Shown: positions 26,011-35,123 of the stretch, piece after piece | How the letters are laid out: each line of letters begins with the position of its first letter | How positions within the stretch are numbered: the stretch's first letter is position 1 | From: DATFYM01 sp035315065 | GTDB lineage: Bacteria; Acidobacteriota; Terriglobia; UBA7540 | DNA length: 64,000 nt | Direction of reading: 5' to 3' | Assembly (NCBI GenBank): GCA_035315065.1 | Contig: DATFYM010000253.1 | Span: forward strand, 1-64,000 | Notes under the pieces: generated by a model | Seen by the model: only the letters and a program-made list of their open reading frames with translations | Database searches by the model: none | What the model was told of the DNA's origin: nothing | Translations under genes and position numbers: made by a program

Positions 26011-26049
26011 ATGGCAGCTAAGAAGAAAGCAGCTAAGAAGAAGCGGTAA
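26011..26049 (+). CDS. Twelve-residue Lys/Ala micropeptide
   Basis: The frame encodes MAAKKKAAKKKR. AGGAGAGGAGA at 25995-26005 places GGAG six bases before the ATG. With the promoter at 25912 and the terminator ending at 26114 it forms a complete transcription unit of about 165 bases. The sequence is a near-duplication of GCAGCTAAGAAGAA. Composition recalls the AAKK repeats in the tails of histone H1-like and ribosomal proteins, so nucleic-acid binding is possible but unproven. It may alternatively be a small RNA whose frame is incidental, or a remnant of a longer Lys-rich gene. Confidence 0.6.
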   Translation: MAAKKKAAKKKR

Positions 26050-26079
26050 GATTCCTCCAAGACAACTTGGAACGGATCA

Positions 26080-26114
26080 TTCGGGGATGCAGCAATGCAT
26101 CCCCGAAGTTTTTT
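26080..26114 (+). terminator. Strong intrinsic terminator
   Basis: A perfect 12-bp stem, TTCGGGGATGCA (26080-26091) against TGCATCCCCGAA (26096-26107), closed by a GCAA tetraloop, is followed by six T at 26109-26114. It ends the micro-gene transcript. The convergent rmuC gene stops 9 bases further on, but the opposite strand lacks a T run. Confidence 0.9.
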
Positions 26115-26122
26115 GTGGGCCG

Positions 26123-27547
26123 TCATTCAGCGGCTTCTCCCCGCACAACCGCCGCCACCCCAGCCGTAGTAGCGGCGCTCGAACCCTCCTCCAGTTCTGG
26201 GAACGGCAGCGATCTCACGTTGACGTCCAGCAGCTCCACTTCGAGGATCTCGTCGCCCGTGGCCGCGCCCAGCTCTTTGAACTTCCGCGCCGAAATCAAG
26301 ACGCGGCCTTCGAGTGAACCCGCCCCCTTGTTGAAAGCCTCGACTGCTCTCTTGAGTGAATCGCCGGTGTCCCCGAAGTGTCCGACGAACGTTCTCAGCC
26401 GATCGTAGAGCTCCTTTCCGAGCTTGCTGATCTCTTCCGCGTTGCGCGCCCTTTTTTCCTGAGTCCATCCGTGAGCCACCGCGAGTAGGAGAGCAATCAA
26501 TATGGTCGGCGTCGCCAGGATCACTCGCTCTTGCACTCCATCCTCGATGAGGGTTCGGTCTTGCTCAAGAGCCGCGCTGAGGAACGATTCGTCGGGAAGA
26601 AACATCACCACCATCTCGATCTGGTCCTCGCCGAGCTGGTCCCAGTACTCGCGTTTGCCGAGCTTCTTCATGTGATCGCGAACCAGCGCACCATGCTTTT
26701 CCAGGTGCCTCGTTCGCTCCTCGTCCGTCGTGGCCGAAGCGGCGTCGCGAAACGCCTGCTCCGGGGCCTTGGCATCCACGGCCAGGCGCCGGCCACCGGG
26801 CAGGTTCACGATCATATCCGGGCGCGAGCGTCCCGTATCGCCAAACAGCATCTCCTGCTTATTGAAGTCGCAATACTCAGACATTCCCGCCAATTCCGCC
26901 ACTCGCTGCAACTTGATTTCGCCCCATCGTCCCCGGGCTTGCGGTCCACCCCGGAGCGCGTTGGCCAGACTTCCCGCCTCCTTCCGTAATTCGACGCTCG
27001 CCAGGGCAAGCGTCTTCAGTTGTTCCTGCAAACCTCCGTAGGCGCTTTGGCGCGCTCCCTCCATCTCGTGAATTTCTTTCTCGTATCTTTTGAGCGCTTC
27101 GTTGAGAGGGCTGATCAGGGCATCGATGGCTTTCTGGCGCAGTTCGAGATCCTTCTCCGCTTGCGTCTGAATGGTCGCAAACCTGCTTTGGGCAAGATCC
27201 AGGAAGATCTGATTGTTATGCTTGAGAGCGTCCGCCGAAAGAGCGTTGAAGGCATCCTTCAACCTCGCCCGGTCTTCTTCAAATGAACGCTTCTGTTCCT
27301 CCAGCGACGTCTGCGCCAACTCCAGCTTGGTTTGAGCCACAACCTTCTGCTCGCCCTCCCTGCGCACCTGCTGCTGGAGATCGACGACGTCCTTGAGCCT
27401 CGCGTTGAGATCAGCCCGAAGAGAGTCTCTCTGCGCCTGCAATTCCTGCCTGAGACTCTCCGTAGCTTTGATTCTTCCCCAGGCCCACAGCCCGACCGCG
27501 ACCGCGCCGAGGGCCAAGCCGGCAACCAACATCATCCACTCACTCAC
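26123..27547 (-). CDS. rmuC: DNA recombination protein RmuC
   Basis: RmuC limits inversions at short inverted repeats in E. coli; its biochemical action is not settled, and it has a nuclease-like core. This 474-residue protein has one N-terminal membrane segment (MLVAGLALGAVAVGLWAWG), a long coiled coil to about residue 190, then the conserved core with RGRWGEIKLQRVAELAGM, RPDMIVNLPGGRRLAVDAKA and VVMFLPDESFLSAALEQD. Given how rich this window is in short inverted repeats, its presence is worth noting, though the gene is widespread. Confidence 0.93.
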   Translation of the reverse strand: MSEWMMLVAGLALGAVAVGLWAWGRIKATESLRQELQAQRDSLRADLNARLKDVVDLQQQVRREGEQKVVAQTKLELAQTSLEEQKRSFEEDRARLKDAFNALSADALKHNNQIFLDLAQSRFATIQTQAEKDLELRQKAIDALISPLNEALKRYEKEIHEMEGARQSAYGGLQEQLKTLALASVELRKEAGSLANALRGGPQARGRWGEIKLQRVAELAGMSEYCDFNKQEMLFGDTGRSRPDMIVNLPGGRRLAVDAKAPEQAFRDAASATTDEERTRHLEKHGALVRDHMKKLGKREYWDQLGEDQIEMVVMFLPDESFLSAALEQDRTLIEDGVQERVILATPTILIALLLAVAHGWTQEKRARNAEEISKLGKELYDRLRTFVGHFGDTGDSLKRAVEAFNKGAGSLEGRVLISARKFKELGAATGDEILEVELLDVNVRSLPFPELEEGSSAATTAGVAAVVRGEAAE

Positions 27548-27620
27548 TGGACCTCCGGGAAAGGAAGTCAGAAGGAGAACCCAGGGTGCGTTCCCCTTTC
27601 ATTCTCACTCCTAACTCCTT

Positions 27621-30600
27621 TCAGAACTCCTCTTCGTGCGCTGGGCAGATGGAAAAGAAGTCGCAACGCTTGCAGACAAAGCCGGGTGTCGGATCGAACT
27701 TCTGCTCACGAATTCTGCCGGCCACCTCTCGAATCACTCCCTCGGCTAGCTCCAGATCGTGCTTGGTGCGCGTTGCCGACACCGATTGGCTGTTCGTTAG
27801 ATTATAAAACGTGAGGCGCACCGGGTCTATTTGAAGCTGACGGCGGGCCGCCAAGGCGTAGACGGAAAGCTGCAAGCTCTTTTCAGCATCCACAGGCTTC
27901 CGCGGTTTGCCGGTTTTGTAATCCACCAACTCGACGGGCGGCATCACCTGCCTCTGACCGCCGTTACTCGCGGCCCCATTGCGACCGCGCGCGGTCGCAA
28001 GCGCTCCCGCCGCACCGCCGCCGTTCGGTGCCTCCCACGGATTGATCTGGTCGATACGACCCTCCAGCAGAATGTCGCCGAGGTCGAGAGAGAACCGCTG
28101 CTCGGTGCTGATTCGATCCGCCTCCAGCCGAAGACGGTTCTGTTGCTCGACGAAGCCTCGCAACTGTTCGAGACCCGCCTTCCGGTACGACTGCTCCTGG
28201 TACGAGTCTTCAAAGCCGATGTCCTTCCACGCGCCCGCATAAAACTCCTCCATCTCGCTGAAGCTCACCAGGCGTGACCTGCGCAGTTCGAAGTAACGGC
28301 GCACGGCGCGATGCATGACGCTGCCGAAGGTGAGCGCCGCCTGGGGGCCGGTGGGGATCCGCAGGACGTGGCCGAATTTGAATTTCAGCGGGCACTCGCG
28401 ATAGTCCTCGATCGCCGTGGCGCTCAGCCGGATCTTCTCGTCAGACGCCGCGGCGGCGGAGTTGCCCTTTTGAGTGGGTTCTGCCGCGCCAAGGCCCGGC
28501 GCTACAACTGGAGCGTTAGCCCAGTCTTTCAACGGTGGATGAACGTAGCGGGACTTCGACGCATTCTCAAACAAGCTTCGCTGCTGGCTCGGATACTCTC
28601 CCTTCTCGGACAGTAGCATTTTGGTCGGAGCGCTCTCCACACGCTTTCCGCTCGCCCCCGTTGGGGAGGGCTGAGCAAGCCCGATCCGTGCTTCCGGAAC
28701 CGCAATGACTTCAATGTCGCGAGCCCGGACTGCCGGGTCCGACAGCAGATCATCGATGAACACCGAGGGCTTCTTGCCGCGAGGTCCGGTAACGCTCGAG
28801 ATATAGAGGCGCTCCTTGGCCCGCGTCATAGCCACGTAGAACAATCTGCGCTCCTCTTGCACGTGAATGTTCGGCGGTGGAGGCGGCCCTTTGCGAAGCT
28901 CGTCCGGAAACTGGATCACCGGGCGCTCCTCGCGGTGCGGGAACCGCTGCCGGGCCACGCTCACCACGAATACGACGGGGAATTCCAAACCCTTCGCGGC
29001 GTGCGCGGTCATCATCTGCACGGTGTTCGAGGCGTCTTCGGGCTCCGGTGCCTCGATTTGTCCGCCGCCCTCGCGAAAATACTGGAAGTACTCCATAAAA
29101 GCACGGAGCGTTTTATTGTCGCGCGGGCTCTCAACCACCTCCTCGGGGGCGCAGGGTAGAGCGGGCTGCATGCCCGTGGGCTGTGGCTGCGACTGCGGAT
29201 CAAGCGGCAGGTCCTTTGCGGCCCAGCTCTCGATGAATTTGCGGAACGTGTTGACGTACACCTGATCGGGATCATCCGGCAGGAAGACGAGATCGAGTCT
29301 CGCCACCAGCCGGTCGAACAGCGAAGTTGCGGAGACGTTGGGCGCGCAAGCCCGCAACTCGCTCAGCAGTTGCTTCAGCTCGAACCAACCGCTGCGCTCC
29401 AGATCCTGCTTGAAGAGCGTGCCCTCGATCTCTTCGATGGCGGTAAAGAGCGAGCAGCGGCGCTTCGAGGCCAATCGGCGAGCCTCGAGCGCCAGTGGCT
29501 CCGGAAAGCGCCAGTGCGGCTCGAGCAGGAGCCGAGTAATACTGATGTTGTCGTGCGGCGAATGGATCACGCTCAGGTAGGCAACCAGATCGCGCACAAT
29601 GACCGTGCTGAGGATGGAGAGCCCGCGAATGCAGAACGGGATCTTGCGACGGCGGAACTCCTCCACCAGCAGATCTCGATACGCATGGGCGCGGTAAAGC
29701 GTCGCCACGTCACCGTAAGAAGCGCCGCCCACCACCAATCTTTCGATTTCCTCGCCGATCCACACCGCCTCGCTCGGGTAATTCGGTGCTTCCACCAGAA
29801 AGACTTTGGGGCCCTCTTCTTTCTCCGTCTCGAGCCGGGGCTTTCCTTCCTCCCGCAGGTTGCGCTCGATCACCACGTCGGCCGTGCGCAGGATTCGCCG
29901 CGTGGAGCGGTAGTTGCGATTCAGGTAGACCTTCTGATAGCCCGGAAACGCCGCCGCAAACATGTCGAAGGCGCCATGTGCGGCGCCGCGAAAACGATAG
30001 ATGGCTTGATCGTCGTCGCCCACGGCGGTGATGTTGCAGGGTGGGCCGACCAGCCGCTTTAGCAGTTGCACCTGGGTGTAATTGGAATCCTGGAATTCAT
30101 CCACCAGCACGTAGCGGTAGCGGTCGCGATGCCGCGCGAGCAGTTCCGGTTCGCGGCCCCACAACCAGAAGGCCTCGCTCAGCAGATTGCCGAACGTGCA
30201 GCAGCCCGCCTCGTCAATCAGCTCGCGACTGCGGCGGAACACGCGCACCAACTCCTTCTTCTTGAGGATCTCTTCCCACTCGGCCTTGAGCTCGGGAGGC
30301 AGTTCGATTTTGGATTTTGGATTTTGGATTTTGGATTGAGCCGTCGCAACACCACCCGCCCAGCAAGTCCCGAGTCCCGAGTCCCGAGTCGCGATGCAGC
30401 GCGATTCATGCGAATTAGACGCGACCTTCTCTATCGGGCCTGATGCCGGGCTCAAGCCCGGCGCCCGGCGGCAGAAGTCCAGCTCGAGCCCGGCGACGTA
30501 GGACTCGAATTCATCCGGCCCCACCAGTTCGTCGTGGCAGCGCGAGAAGAACTCGTTCAAGTCGTGGAGGAACGCCCCGGGCTCCGCCAGTTTCTGGTAG

Positions 30601-30968
30601 AACTCGAGCCCGAGTTGCTCCATGCGGCGTCGAAGAAAAATCCAGACGTCGATCTGGTCCAGCAGCTTGCGCTCGAAGTGGCGCTCACGCAGCACCTCGT
30701 AACAGAAGGCGTGGAAAGTGGAGATCATCGGAAGCCGCGGAAGCTCCGGCAGCGCCTTCCGTACTCGCCGCTTCATTTCTTCCGCTGCCTTTTCCGTGTA
30801 GGTGAGAGCGAGGATGTTCTCCGGGTGGACGTGCGGGACGTTTTCCAGCAGATGAAAGATCCGCTCCGTGATCACGCGGGTCTTCCCGCTTCCGGGCCCC
30901 GCGATCACCAGTAGAGGACCCTCTCCGTGTTCCACCGCCTGACGTTGTTCAGGATTGAGTCCGGGCAT
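27621..30968 (-). CDS. UvrD-like helicase with C-terminal PD-(D/E)XK nuclease
   Basis: This 1115-residue protein joins a superfamily 1A helicase to a RecB-type nuclease. It has the Q-motif region LNPEQRQAV, Walker A AGPGSGKT (23-30), DEFQDS near residue 289, GDDDQAIYRFRGA and MTAHAAKGLEFPVVFVVSVA. The nuclease has LLEGRIDQI and VELVDYKTGKPRKPVDAEKS, with cysteines in ECPLKFKF and CKRCDFFSICP that match the iron-sulfur cluster form of AddB and related nucleases. It probably processes DNA ends. Several stretches read as intergenic repeats kept in frame: GLGTC and QSKIQNPKSKI (about residues 190-222), ATARGRNGAASNGG and GLGAAEPTQKG. Confidence 0.93.
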   Translation of the reverse strand: MPGLNPEQRQAVEHGEGPLLVIAGPGSGKTRVITERIFHLLENVPHVHPENILALTYTEKAAEEMKRRVRKALPELPRLPMISTFHAFCYEVLRERHFERKLLDQIDVWIFLRRRMEQLGLEFYQKLAEPGAFLHDLNEFFSRCHDELVGPDEFESYVAGLELDFCRRAPGLSPASGPIEKVASNSHESRCIATRDSGLGTCWAGGVATAQSKIQNPKSKIELPPELKAEWEEILKKKELVRVFRRSRELIDEAGCCTFGNLLSEAFWLWGREPELLARHRDRYRYVLVDEFQDSNYTQVQLLKRLVGPPCNITAVGDDDQAIYRFRGAAHGAFDMFAAAFPGYQKVYLNRNYRSTRRILRTADVVIERNLREEGKPRLETEKEEGPKVFLVEAPNYPSEAVWIGEEIERLVVGGASYGDVATLYRAHAYRDLLVEEFRRRKIPFCIRGLSILSTVIVRDLVAYLSVIHSPHDNISITRLLLEPHWRFPEPLALEARRLASKRRCSLFTAIEEIEGTLFKQDLERSGWFELKQLLSELRACAPNVSATSLFDRLVARLDLVFLPDDPDQVYVNTFRKFIESWAAKDLPLDPQSQPQPTGMQPALPCAPEEVVESPRDNKTLRAFMEYFQYFREGGGQIEAPEPEDASNTVQMMTAHAAKGLEFPVVFVVSVARQRFPHREERPVIQFPDELRKGPPPPPNIHVQEERRLFYVAMTRAKERLYISSVTGPRGKKPSVFIDDLLSDPAVRARDIEVIAVPEARIGLAQPSPTGASGKRVESAPTKMLLSEKGEYPSQQRSLFENASKSRYVHPPLKDWANAPVVAPGLGAAEPTQKGNSAAAASDEKIRLSATAIEDYRECPLKFKFGHVLRIPTGPQAALTFGSVMHRAVRRYFELRRSRLVSFSEMEEFYAGAWKDIGFEDSYQEQSYRKAGLEQLRGFVEQQNRLRLEADRISTEQRFSLDLGDILLEGRIDQINPWEAPNGGGAAGALATARGRNGAASNGGQRQVMPPVELVDYKTGKPRKPVDAEKSLQLSVYALAARRQLQIDPVRLTFYNLTNSQSVSATRTKHDLELAEGVIREVAGRIREQKFDPTPGFVCKRCDFFSICPAHEEEF
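30306..30394. repeat. Heptamer arrays inside the helicase gene
   Basis: Four exact GATTTTG units plus GATTGAG occupy 30306-30340; three exact GTCCCGA units plus GTCGCGA occupy 30367-30394. Both lie in the open frame of the helicase gene between its Walker A and DEFQDS segments, adding roughly 30 residues. Total length between the arrays keeps the frame. Confidence 0.9.
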
Positions 30969-30998
30969 TGCCTCGCGCTCAGTTCCATTTACTGCTTC

Positions 30999-31382
30999 TC
31001 AGTGCGCGCGCGAGAAGTGCTCGTGCACGATTTGCCAGCGGCCGTCTTTTTGGACAAACACGTGACTGCCACGCCCTTTGACGATGTGACGCGGACTTCC
31101 CGCGCCCAGCTCGACGGTCCAATAAAACGTGGCGACCGCCGTGTCGCCGAACACGTTAACCTGAGGCCGGTCGATCTTGTACTGAATCCGGTTCGTGGCA
31201 TGAAGATAGTATTGGAACGTCTTCCGCATCGCCTGCTGGCCCGCAACCCTTGGGTGCTGCGTCGACGAAAACCCGACCACCTCCGGATCGAAGTGCGCCA
31301 GCAGGTCGTCGATCCTACCGGCATTGAAATCACGGACCATTTCCTTCTCGATACCCAAAATCGTTTGCGTCACTGAAGCCAT
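30999..31382 (-). CDS. SnoaL-like / DUF4440 protein
   Basis: This 127-residue protein has the cone-shaped alpha+beta fold of the NTF2/SnoaL-like family: ILGIEKEMVRDFNAGRIDDL, FDPEVVGFSST, NVFGDTAVATFYWTVE and a final VFVQKDGRWQIVHEHFSRAH. These proteins range from small-molecule isomerases to accessory domains; no substrate can be named. I start at the ATG at 31382, preceded by AAGGGGG; the longer frame to 31532 runs through a heptamer repeat. Confidence 0.85.
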   Translation of the reverse strand: MASVTQTILGIEKEMVRDFNAGRIDDLLAHFDPEVVGFSSTQHPRVAGQQAMRKTFQYYLHATNRIQYKIDRPQVNVFGDTAVATFYWTVELGAGSPRHIVKGRGSHVFVQKDGRWQIVHEHFSRAH

Positions 31383-31397
31383 GGTGCCCCCTTCTTT

Positions 31398-31534
31398 CAT
31401 TGCCGATTGCCGATTGCCGATCGACGATGGACCAGGCACCGGGGCTTGGCACCCTCTTCGCGAGTTTCGAATTTGGAGGTTACGAATTTCGTTTCCGGGG
31501 TCAATCGTCAATCGGCAATCATAAATCGACAATT
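31398..31534. repeat. Heptamer repeat hairpin (GATTGCC type)
   Basis: The left arm at 31398-31432 is CATTGCC, GATTGCC, GATTGCC, GATCGAC, GATGGAC. The right arm at 31500-31534 is GTCAATC, GTCAATC, GGCAATC, ATAAATC, GACAATT. A spacer of about 67 bases separates them. It fills the gap between the rhomboid gene and the SnoaL-like gene. Confidence 0.88.
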
Positions 31535-32261
31535 AGTTGATCCATTTTCCATGCTCGTCTTTGCGTTCCTGTTTACGCATGTAGACTTCAAACTTGCGGC
31601 GCAGCCGGGCGCGTTTCCAGTCGCGGTACCGAAGCTGGACGCCGGCGGGAAGATGGCCGCCGCGCAGGTAGAGGTACCCGACCAGCATCCCTCCCAGGTG
31701 GGCGACATGGCTGACACCCGAGCCCGGGTTGCTCAGCGAGGAGACAAACTCGATCAGTCCCATGATCAGAACGAACCACTTGGCCTTGATAGGGATGATG
31801 AAGTAGAGAAGGATCGGCCGGTCTGGAAAAAGCAATCCGTAAGCGAGCAGAAGGCCGAAAACCGCCCCCGAACAGCCGATGGTGCTGGCGTGACTCGAAG
31901 GCTCGAGCAGCACATCGCAGAGTCCAGCGCCAATCCCGGTTAGAAAATAGTAGAAAAGGAATTGTCGTCCTCCCCAGAGGTTCTCCAGATCGGCGCCGAA
32001 CATCCAGAGAGCGAACAGATTGAAGATAACGTGGAACCAGCCCGCATGGAGGAACAGGTAGGTGACCAGTTGAAATACCAGAAAGGGATAATGCGTCACA
32101 TCGTAGGGCCGAAGACCAAGCCACTCGTAGGGAGCCAGCCACCCCAAAACCTGCGCCGGGATGAAGGTCAAAAGGAAAGCCGCAGAGGTGACGATGATCA
32201 GACGCTTCACCATCGGCGTCAGCGGCGGCCCAAACGAGATCGATTGGCGATAGTAGGGCAT
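31533..32261 (-). CDS. Rhomboid-family intramembrane serine protease
   Basis: Rhomboids cleave transmembrane segments of other proteins inside the membrane. The 242-residue protein has about six hydrophobic segments, LFLHAGWFHVIFNLFALWMF, the serine motif GCSGAVFG (Ser near 131) and the histidine in HVAHLGGMLVGYL (His near 188), so the catalytic dyad is complete. After the last segment it adds a basic tail (YRDWKRARLRRKFEVYMRKQ). Start at ATG 32261. Substrates are unknown. Confidence 0.93.
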   Translation of the reverse strand: MPYYRQSISFGPPLTPMVKRLIIVTSAAFLLTFIPAQVLGWLAPYEWLGLRPYDVTHYPFLVFQLVTYLFLHAGWFHVIFNLFALWMFGADLENLWGGRQFLFYYFLTGIGAGLCDVLLEPSSHASTIGCSGAVFGLLLAYGLLFPDRPILLYFIIPIKAKWFVLIMGLIEFVSSLSNPGSGVSHVAHLGGMLVGYLYLRGGHLPAGVQLRYRDWKRARLRRKFEVYMRKQERKDEHGKWIN

Positions 32262-32325
32262 GGTTCACAGCGTCCCATAACCAAACGTGCCAAGCTGAGG
32301 CAGAAGAATTCACATGGCGATCACG

Positions 32326-32724
32326 TCATGGCCTCGAAACGCCTTCTGCCTTCGCTGCCCTTTCCAATTGCGCGTCGAATGTGGCCAGAGGAAGGCCACT
32401 CCGAAGCGCCAATTCGAGATAGGCGGCATCATATGAAGTGAGGGAGTGTCGCTCAGCTAAAGCTCGGACCTCATGCAAGTGGAACGAGCCGTAGCGTCGG
32501 TCGATCACGATGCGAAAGCCGCCGAGGTCATCGATGAACCGGCGAATCAGTTCGTCGGTAACGCGCCCGCGCCGCTTGGCGCCCAGGAGGCCGTTCAGAA
32601 CTTCCACGGGCCAATGGGAGGGGACGGCCACCTGCTCGCCTGAGGTCACGCGTGAGAGAAGATGGTCGGTGTAAGGCGTGGCCTCATCGGCAAAACACCA
32701 AGGCAGCGTTATGGAAGCATCCAT
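32326..32724 (-). CDS. vapC: PIN-domain toxin (VapC-like)
   Basis: VapC toxins are Mg-dependent RNases. The 132-residue protein starts MDASITLPWCFADEATPYTD with the first catalytic Asp, has the Glu in PVEVLNGLL and the later acidic pair in SLTSYDAAYLELALRSG followed by PLATFDAQLERAA. I use the ATG at 32724; a GTG directly before it is an alternative. The antitoxin lies 14 bases upstream on the same strand. Confidence 0.87.
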   Translation of the reverse strand: MDASITLPWCFADEATPYTDHLLSRVTSGEQVAVPSHWPVEVLNGLLGAKRRGRVTDELIRRFIDDLGGFRIVIDRRYGSFHLHEVRALAERHSLTSYDAAYLELALRSGLPLATFDAQLERAAKAEGVSRP

Positions 32725-32738
32725 CACAAAGCCAGGCC

Positions 32739-32999
32739 TTAGTAGCGATGGCCCTCGTGGATCAGGTCCTTAATCCGTAACCCGCCAAGAGTGACGCCCC
32801 GGCGTAACTCTAAAATGTCGCGGCCCGACTCTTCGGGACTTCGTGCGCCGGAACCGAATTGGTCCCAAGCTCTCTGCTCGTTCTCGACCGCTTGCTCGAG
32901 GAGTTTCTCCACATAAGCCTCAATGGGCAAGCCGTGCACTTGGGCTCGGGCCGCTAGCTCTGTCTGGACCCTATCCTTCAGTTCCAAAGTAAGCGTCAT
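32739..32999 (-). CDS. vapB: Antitoxin of the PIN toxin pair
   Basis: This 86-residue protein (start ATG 32999, MTLTLELKDRVQTELAARAQ) has the amphipathic ribbon-helix-helix-like N-terminus LTLELKDRVQTELAARAQVH, typical of antitoxins that bind their own promoter, and an acidic C-terminal part that would cover the toxin. Short spacing to the PIN gene supports a two-gene operon. Assignment to a named antitoxin subfamily is not possible by eye. Confidence 0.78.
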   Translation of the reverse strand: MTLTLELKDRVQTELAARAQVHGLPIEAYVEKLLEQAVENEQRAWDQFGSGARSPEESGRDILELRRGVTLGGLRIKDLIHEGHRY

Positions 33000-33068
33000 A
33001 TGCGTCACGTCCCCGCGGGGACGCGTCACCCCTAGAATAGCATACCCGGCACCGCTTAATCACAGCCG

Positions 33069-35123
33069 TTACATGATCGCCGTGGGCGGCGCCGGCTCAT
33101 CAGGGCTGCCCGCGTTCGCCAGCGGCACCCTCACCATGGTGACGACCAGGACCAAAAGGGCAACGAGCGCGGCCCAGAACGGCGCCCCCCATTTTACGAG
33201 AGTGACATCGTGGCCTGACCCCACGAGTCCGGCGATCACCAGGCCACACAGGGCCTCACCGGCGATCAGTCCCGAGGCCGTGAGTACACCCGCGTTATCC
33301 ACCCGCGCCTTCTGGGCGCTGTTGAGGCCGCGGCGGTCGCGCAGCTTGTCCGTGACCCAGCGGATCACGCCACCCACAAAGATGGCGGAGGTGGTGCCAA
33401 GCGGAAGATACATGCCCACTGCGAACAGCATCACGCTCTTGACTTCGATCATGATCATGGCGAAGCCCATCAGGATCCCGACGATCACCAATGGCCAAGC
33501 CATGTCGCCGCCCACGATGCCCTTGGCGAGCATGGCCATTAGTCCGGCTTGCGGCGCTGGCAATGCCGGGCTGCCGAAGTGGTACGCCTTATCGAGAACC
33601 GCCAGCGGGAAGAAGAGTACGAGAGACGCGACCACGATGCCGAACAGGTCGCCAATCTCCATTTTGGCGGGTGTGCCGCCGAGGATATACCCGACCTTGA
33701 GGTCCTGCAACATTTCGCCGGCGACCGCGGAGGAAACACAGACCACGGCGGCGACTCCGAGGACGGCGGCGACTCCACCGCTGCCGGAGACGCCGAAGGC
33801 CACCATCAGCAGGGCCGCCACCACCAGGGTACAGAGCGTCAGCCCCGAGACGGGATTATTGGAGGAGCCGATCATCCCCACCAGGTTGCCGGAGACGGCG
33901 GCGAAGAAGAAGCCGAGCACAATCATCACCACCGCCGCCACCACCGCACCGGTGATGACTTTCGAGCTGGAAAGGCTCCCCGCGCCTGCGATAAAGAAGT
34001 AGTAGAGCGCCACCATCGCCAAAAACACCACGCCCACGCCCGCAAACACCACCTTGGCGTTCAGGTCGCGCTCGGTGCGGTTGCGGGCGGCCTGAACGGC
34101 GGCAGACTTCTTAAGGTCGGAGATGGCGCGCGCCATGCCCGCCGCGAGTTGCTTCCGCATCTTGAACAAGGTGTAGGAAGCGCCCACCAGCATTCCGCCC
34201 ACGGCGATGGGACGAACCACCGAAAAATAGATCGATTGCGCCAGCAACGTCCAGGGCACGGATTGCCCGGCCGGTTGGGCCGCCTGAATATAAGGGCCGA
34301 TCACGAAGGTGAGGAGAGGAACTAACAGGCCCCACGCCAGCACGCCGCCGGCGAAATTCAAGGACGCCAGCCTTGGGCCAATGATGTAGCCGACACCGAG
34401 GTAAGCCGGGCTGACGTCCGGAGTGGTGAGGATGGTCGCGCCCCCAGTCAGGGTGGTTGCCACCGCAGGATTGGTGCTGGTGCGCAACAACAGCTTCTTA
34501 CCCAGGGCGCTGATGCTAACCGGAAAGGTGTTGCTGGCCTTAAAGACGTTGACCGCGCCCAGAAGGTAGATGAGTCCGCCAAAGCCCATGTTGGCGAACA
34601 GGATTTTGGCGGCGCGCGAGCCCTGCTGCCCTGCTTTGTGGATCTCGGAGGCGGCTACCGACTCCGGAAACGGAAGTTCGGGGTCTTCTACCATCACGCG
34701 GCGCAAGAGCGTGACGAAGAGAATGCCCAACGTGCCGCCAATCACCATCAGCGCGACGCAATTCCAGTATTTTTGTTGGGTCAGCCCCGACCACAATCCC
34801 GCCATCACGAAGGCGGGAATGGTGAAGACAGCTCCCGCCGCCACCGATTCGCCGATGGAGCCAACGGTTCTGGCAATGTTCTCTTCCAGCAGGGAGCCCT
34901 TCATGAGCCGCAGCAGCGCCATGCCGATCACCGCGGCGGGATACGTCGCGGCGATGGTCATTCCGGCCTTCAAACCGAGGTAGGCATTGGCGGACCCGAG
35001 GACTCCCGTCATCACCAGTCCGAGCAGCAAAGCGCGGAGGGTGAACTCCTTCATCTCCATGTTTTCGGGCACGTACGGTGTGTACTTCTTGGGGCCGGGC
35101 GCGACGTTAATTGGCGTGCTCAT
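33069..35123 (-). CDS. OPT-family oligopeptide transporter
   Basis: This 684-residue integral membrane protein of the OPT superfamily is expected to import small peptides or metal complexes by proton coupling. It has about sixteen hydrophobic segments; family text includes FTLRALLLGLVMTGVLGSAN, YLGLKAGMTIAATYPAAVIG, GSLLEENIARTVGSIGESVA and SGLIAGEALCGLVIAGLVGS. Length is standard for bacterial OPTs. It is monocistronic as far as can be seen. Substrate cannot be assigned. Confidence 0.93.
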   Translation of the reverse strand: MSTPINVAPGPKKYTPYVPENMEMKEFTLRALLLGLVMTGVLGSANAYLGLKAGMTIAATYPAAVIGMALLRLMKGSLLEENIARTVGSIGESVAAGAVFTIPAFVMAGLWSGLTQQKYWNCVALMVIGGTLGILFVTLLRRVMVEDPELPFPESVAASEIHKAGQQGSRAAKILFANMGFGGLIYLLGAVNVFKASNTFPVSISALGKKLLLRTSTNPAVATTLTGGATILTTPDVSPAYLGVGYIIGPRLASLNFAGGVLAWGLLVPLLTFVIGPYIQAAQPAGQSVPWTLLAQSIYFSVVRPIAVGGMLVGASYTLFKMRKQLAAGMARAISDLKKSAAVQAARNRTERDLNAKVVFAGVGVVFLAMVALYYFFIAGAGSLSSSKVITGAVVAAVVMIVLGFFFAAVSGNLVGMIGSSNNPVSGLTLCTLVVAALLMVAFGVSGSGGVAAVLGVAAVVCVSSAVAGEMLQDLKVGYILGGTPAKMEIGDLFGIVVASLVLFFPLAVLDKAYHFGSPALPAPQAGLMAMLAKGIVGGDMAWPLVIVGILMGFAMIMIEVKSVMLFAVGMYLPLGTTSAIFVGGVIRWVTDKLRDRRGLNSAQKARVDNAGVLTASGLIAGEALCGLVIAGLVGSGHDVTLVKWGAPFWAALVALLVLVVTMVRVPLANAGSPDEPAPPTAIM

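Noticed and set aside
31383..31532. N-terminal extension of the SnoaL-like protein
   Set aside because: It is heptamer repeat DNA; a good ribosome-binding site precedes the ATG at 31382.
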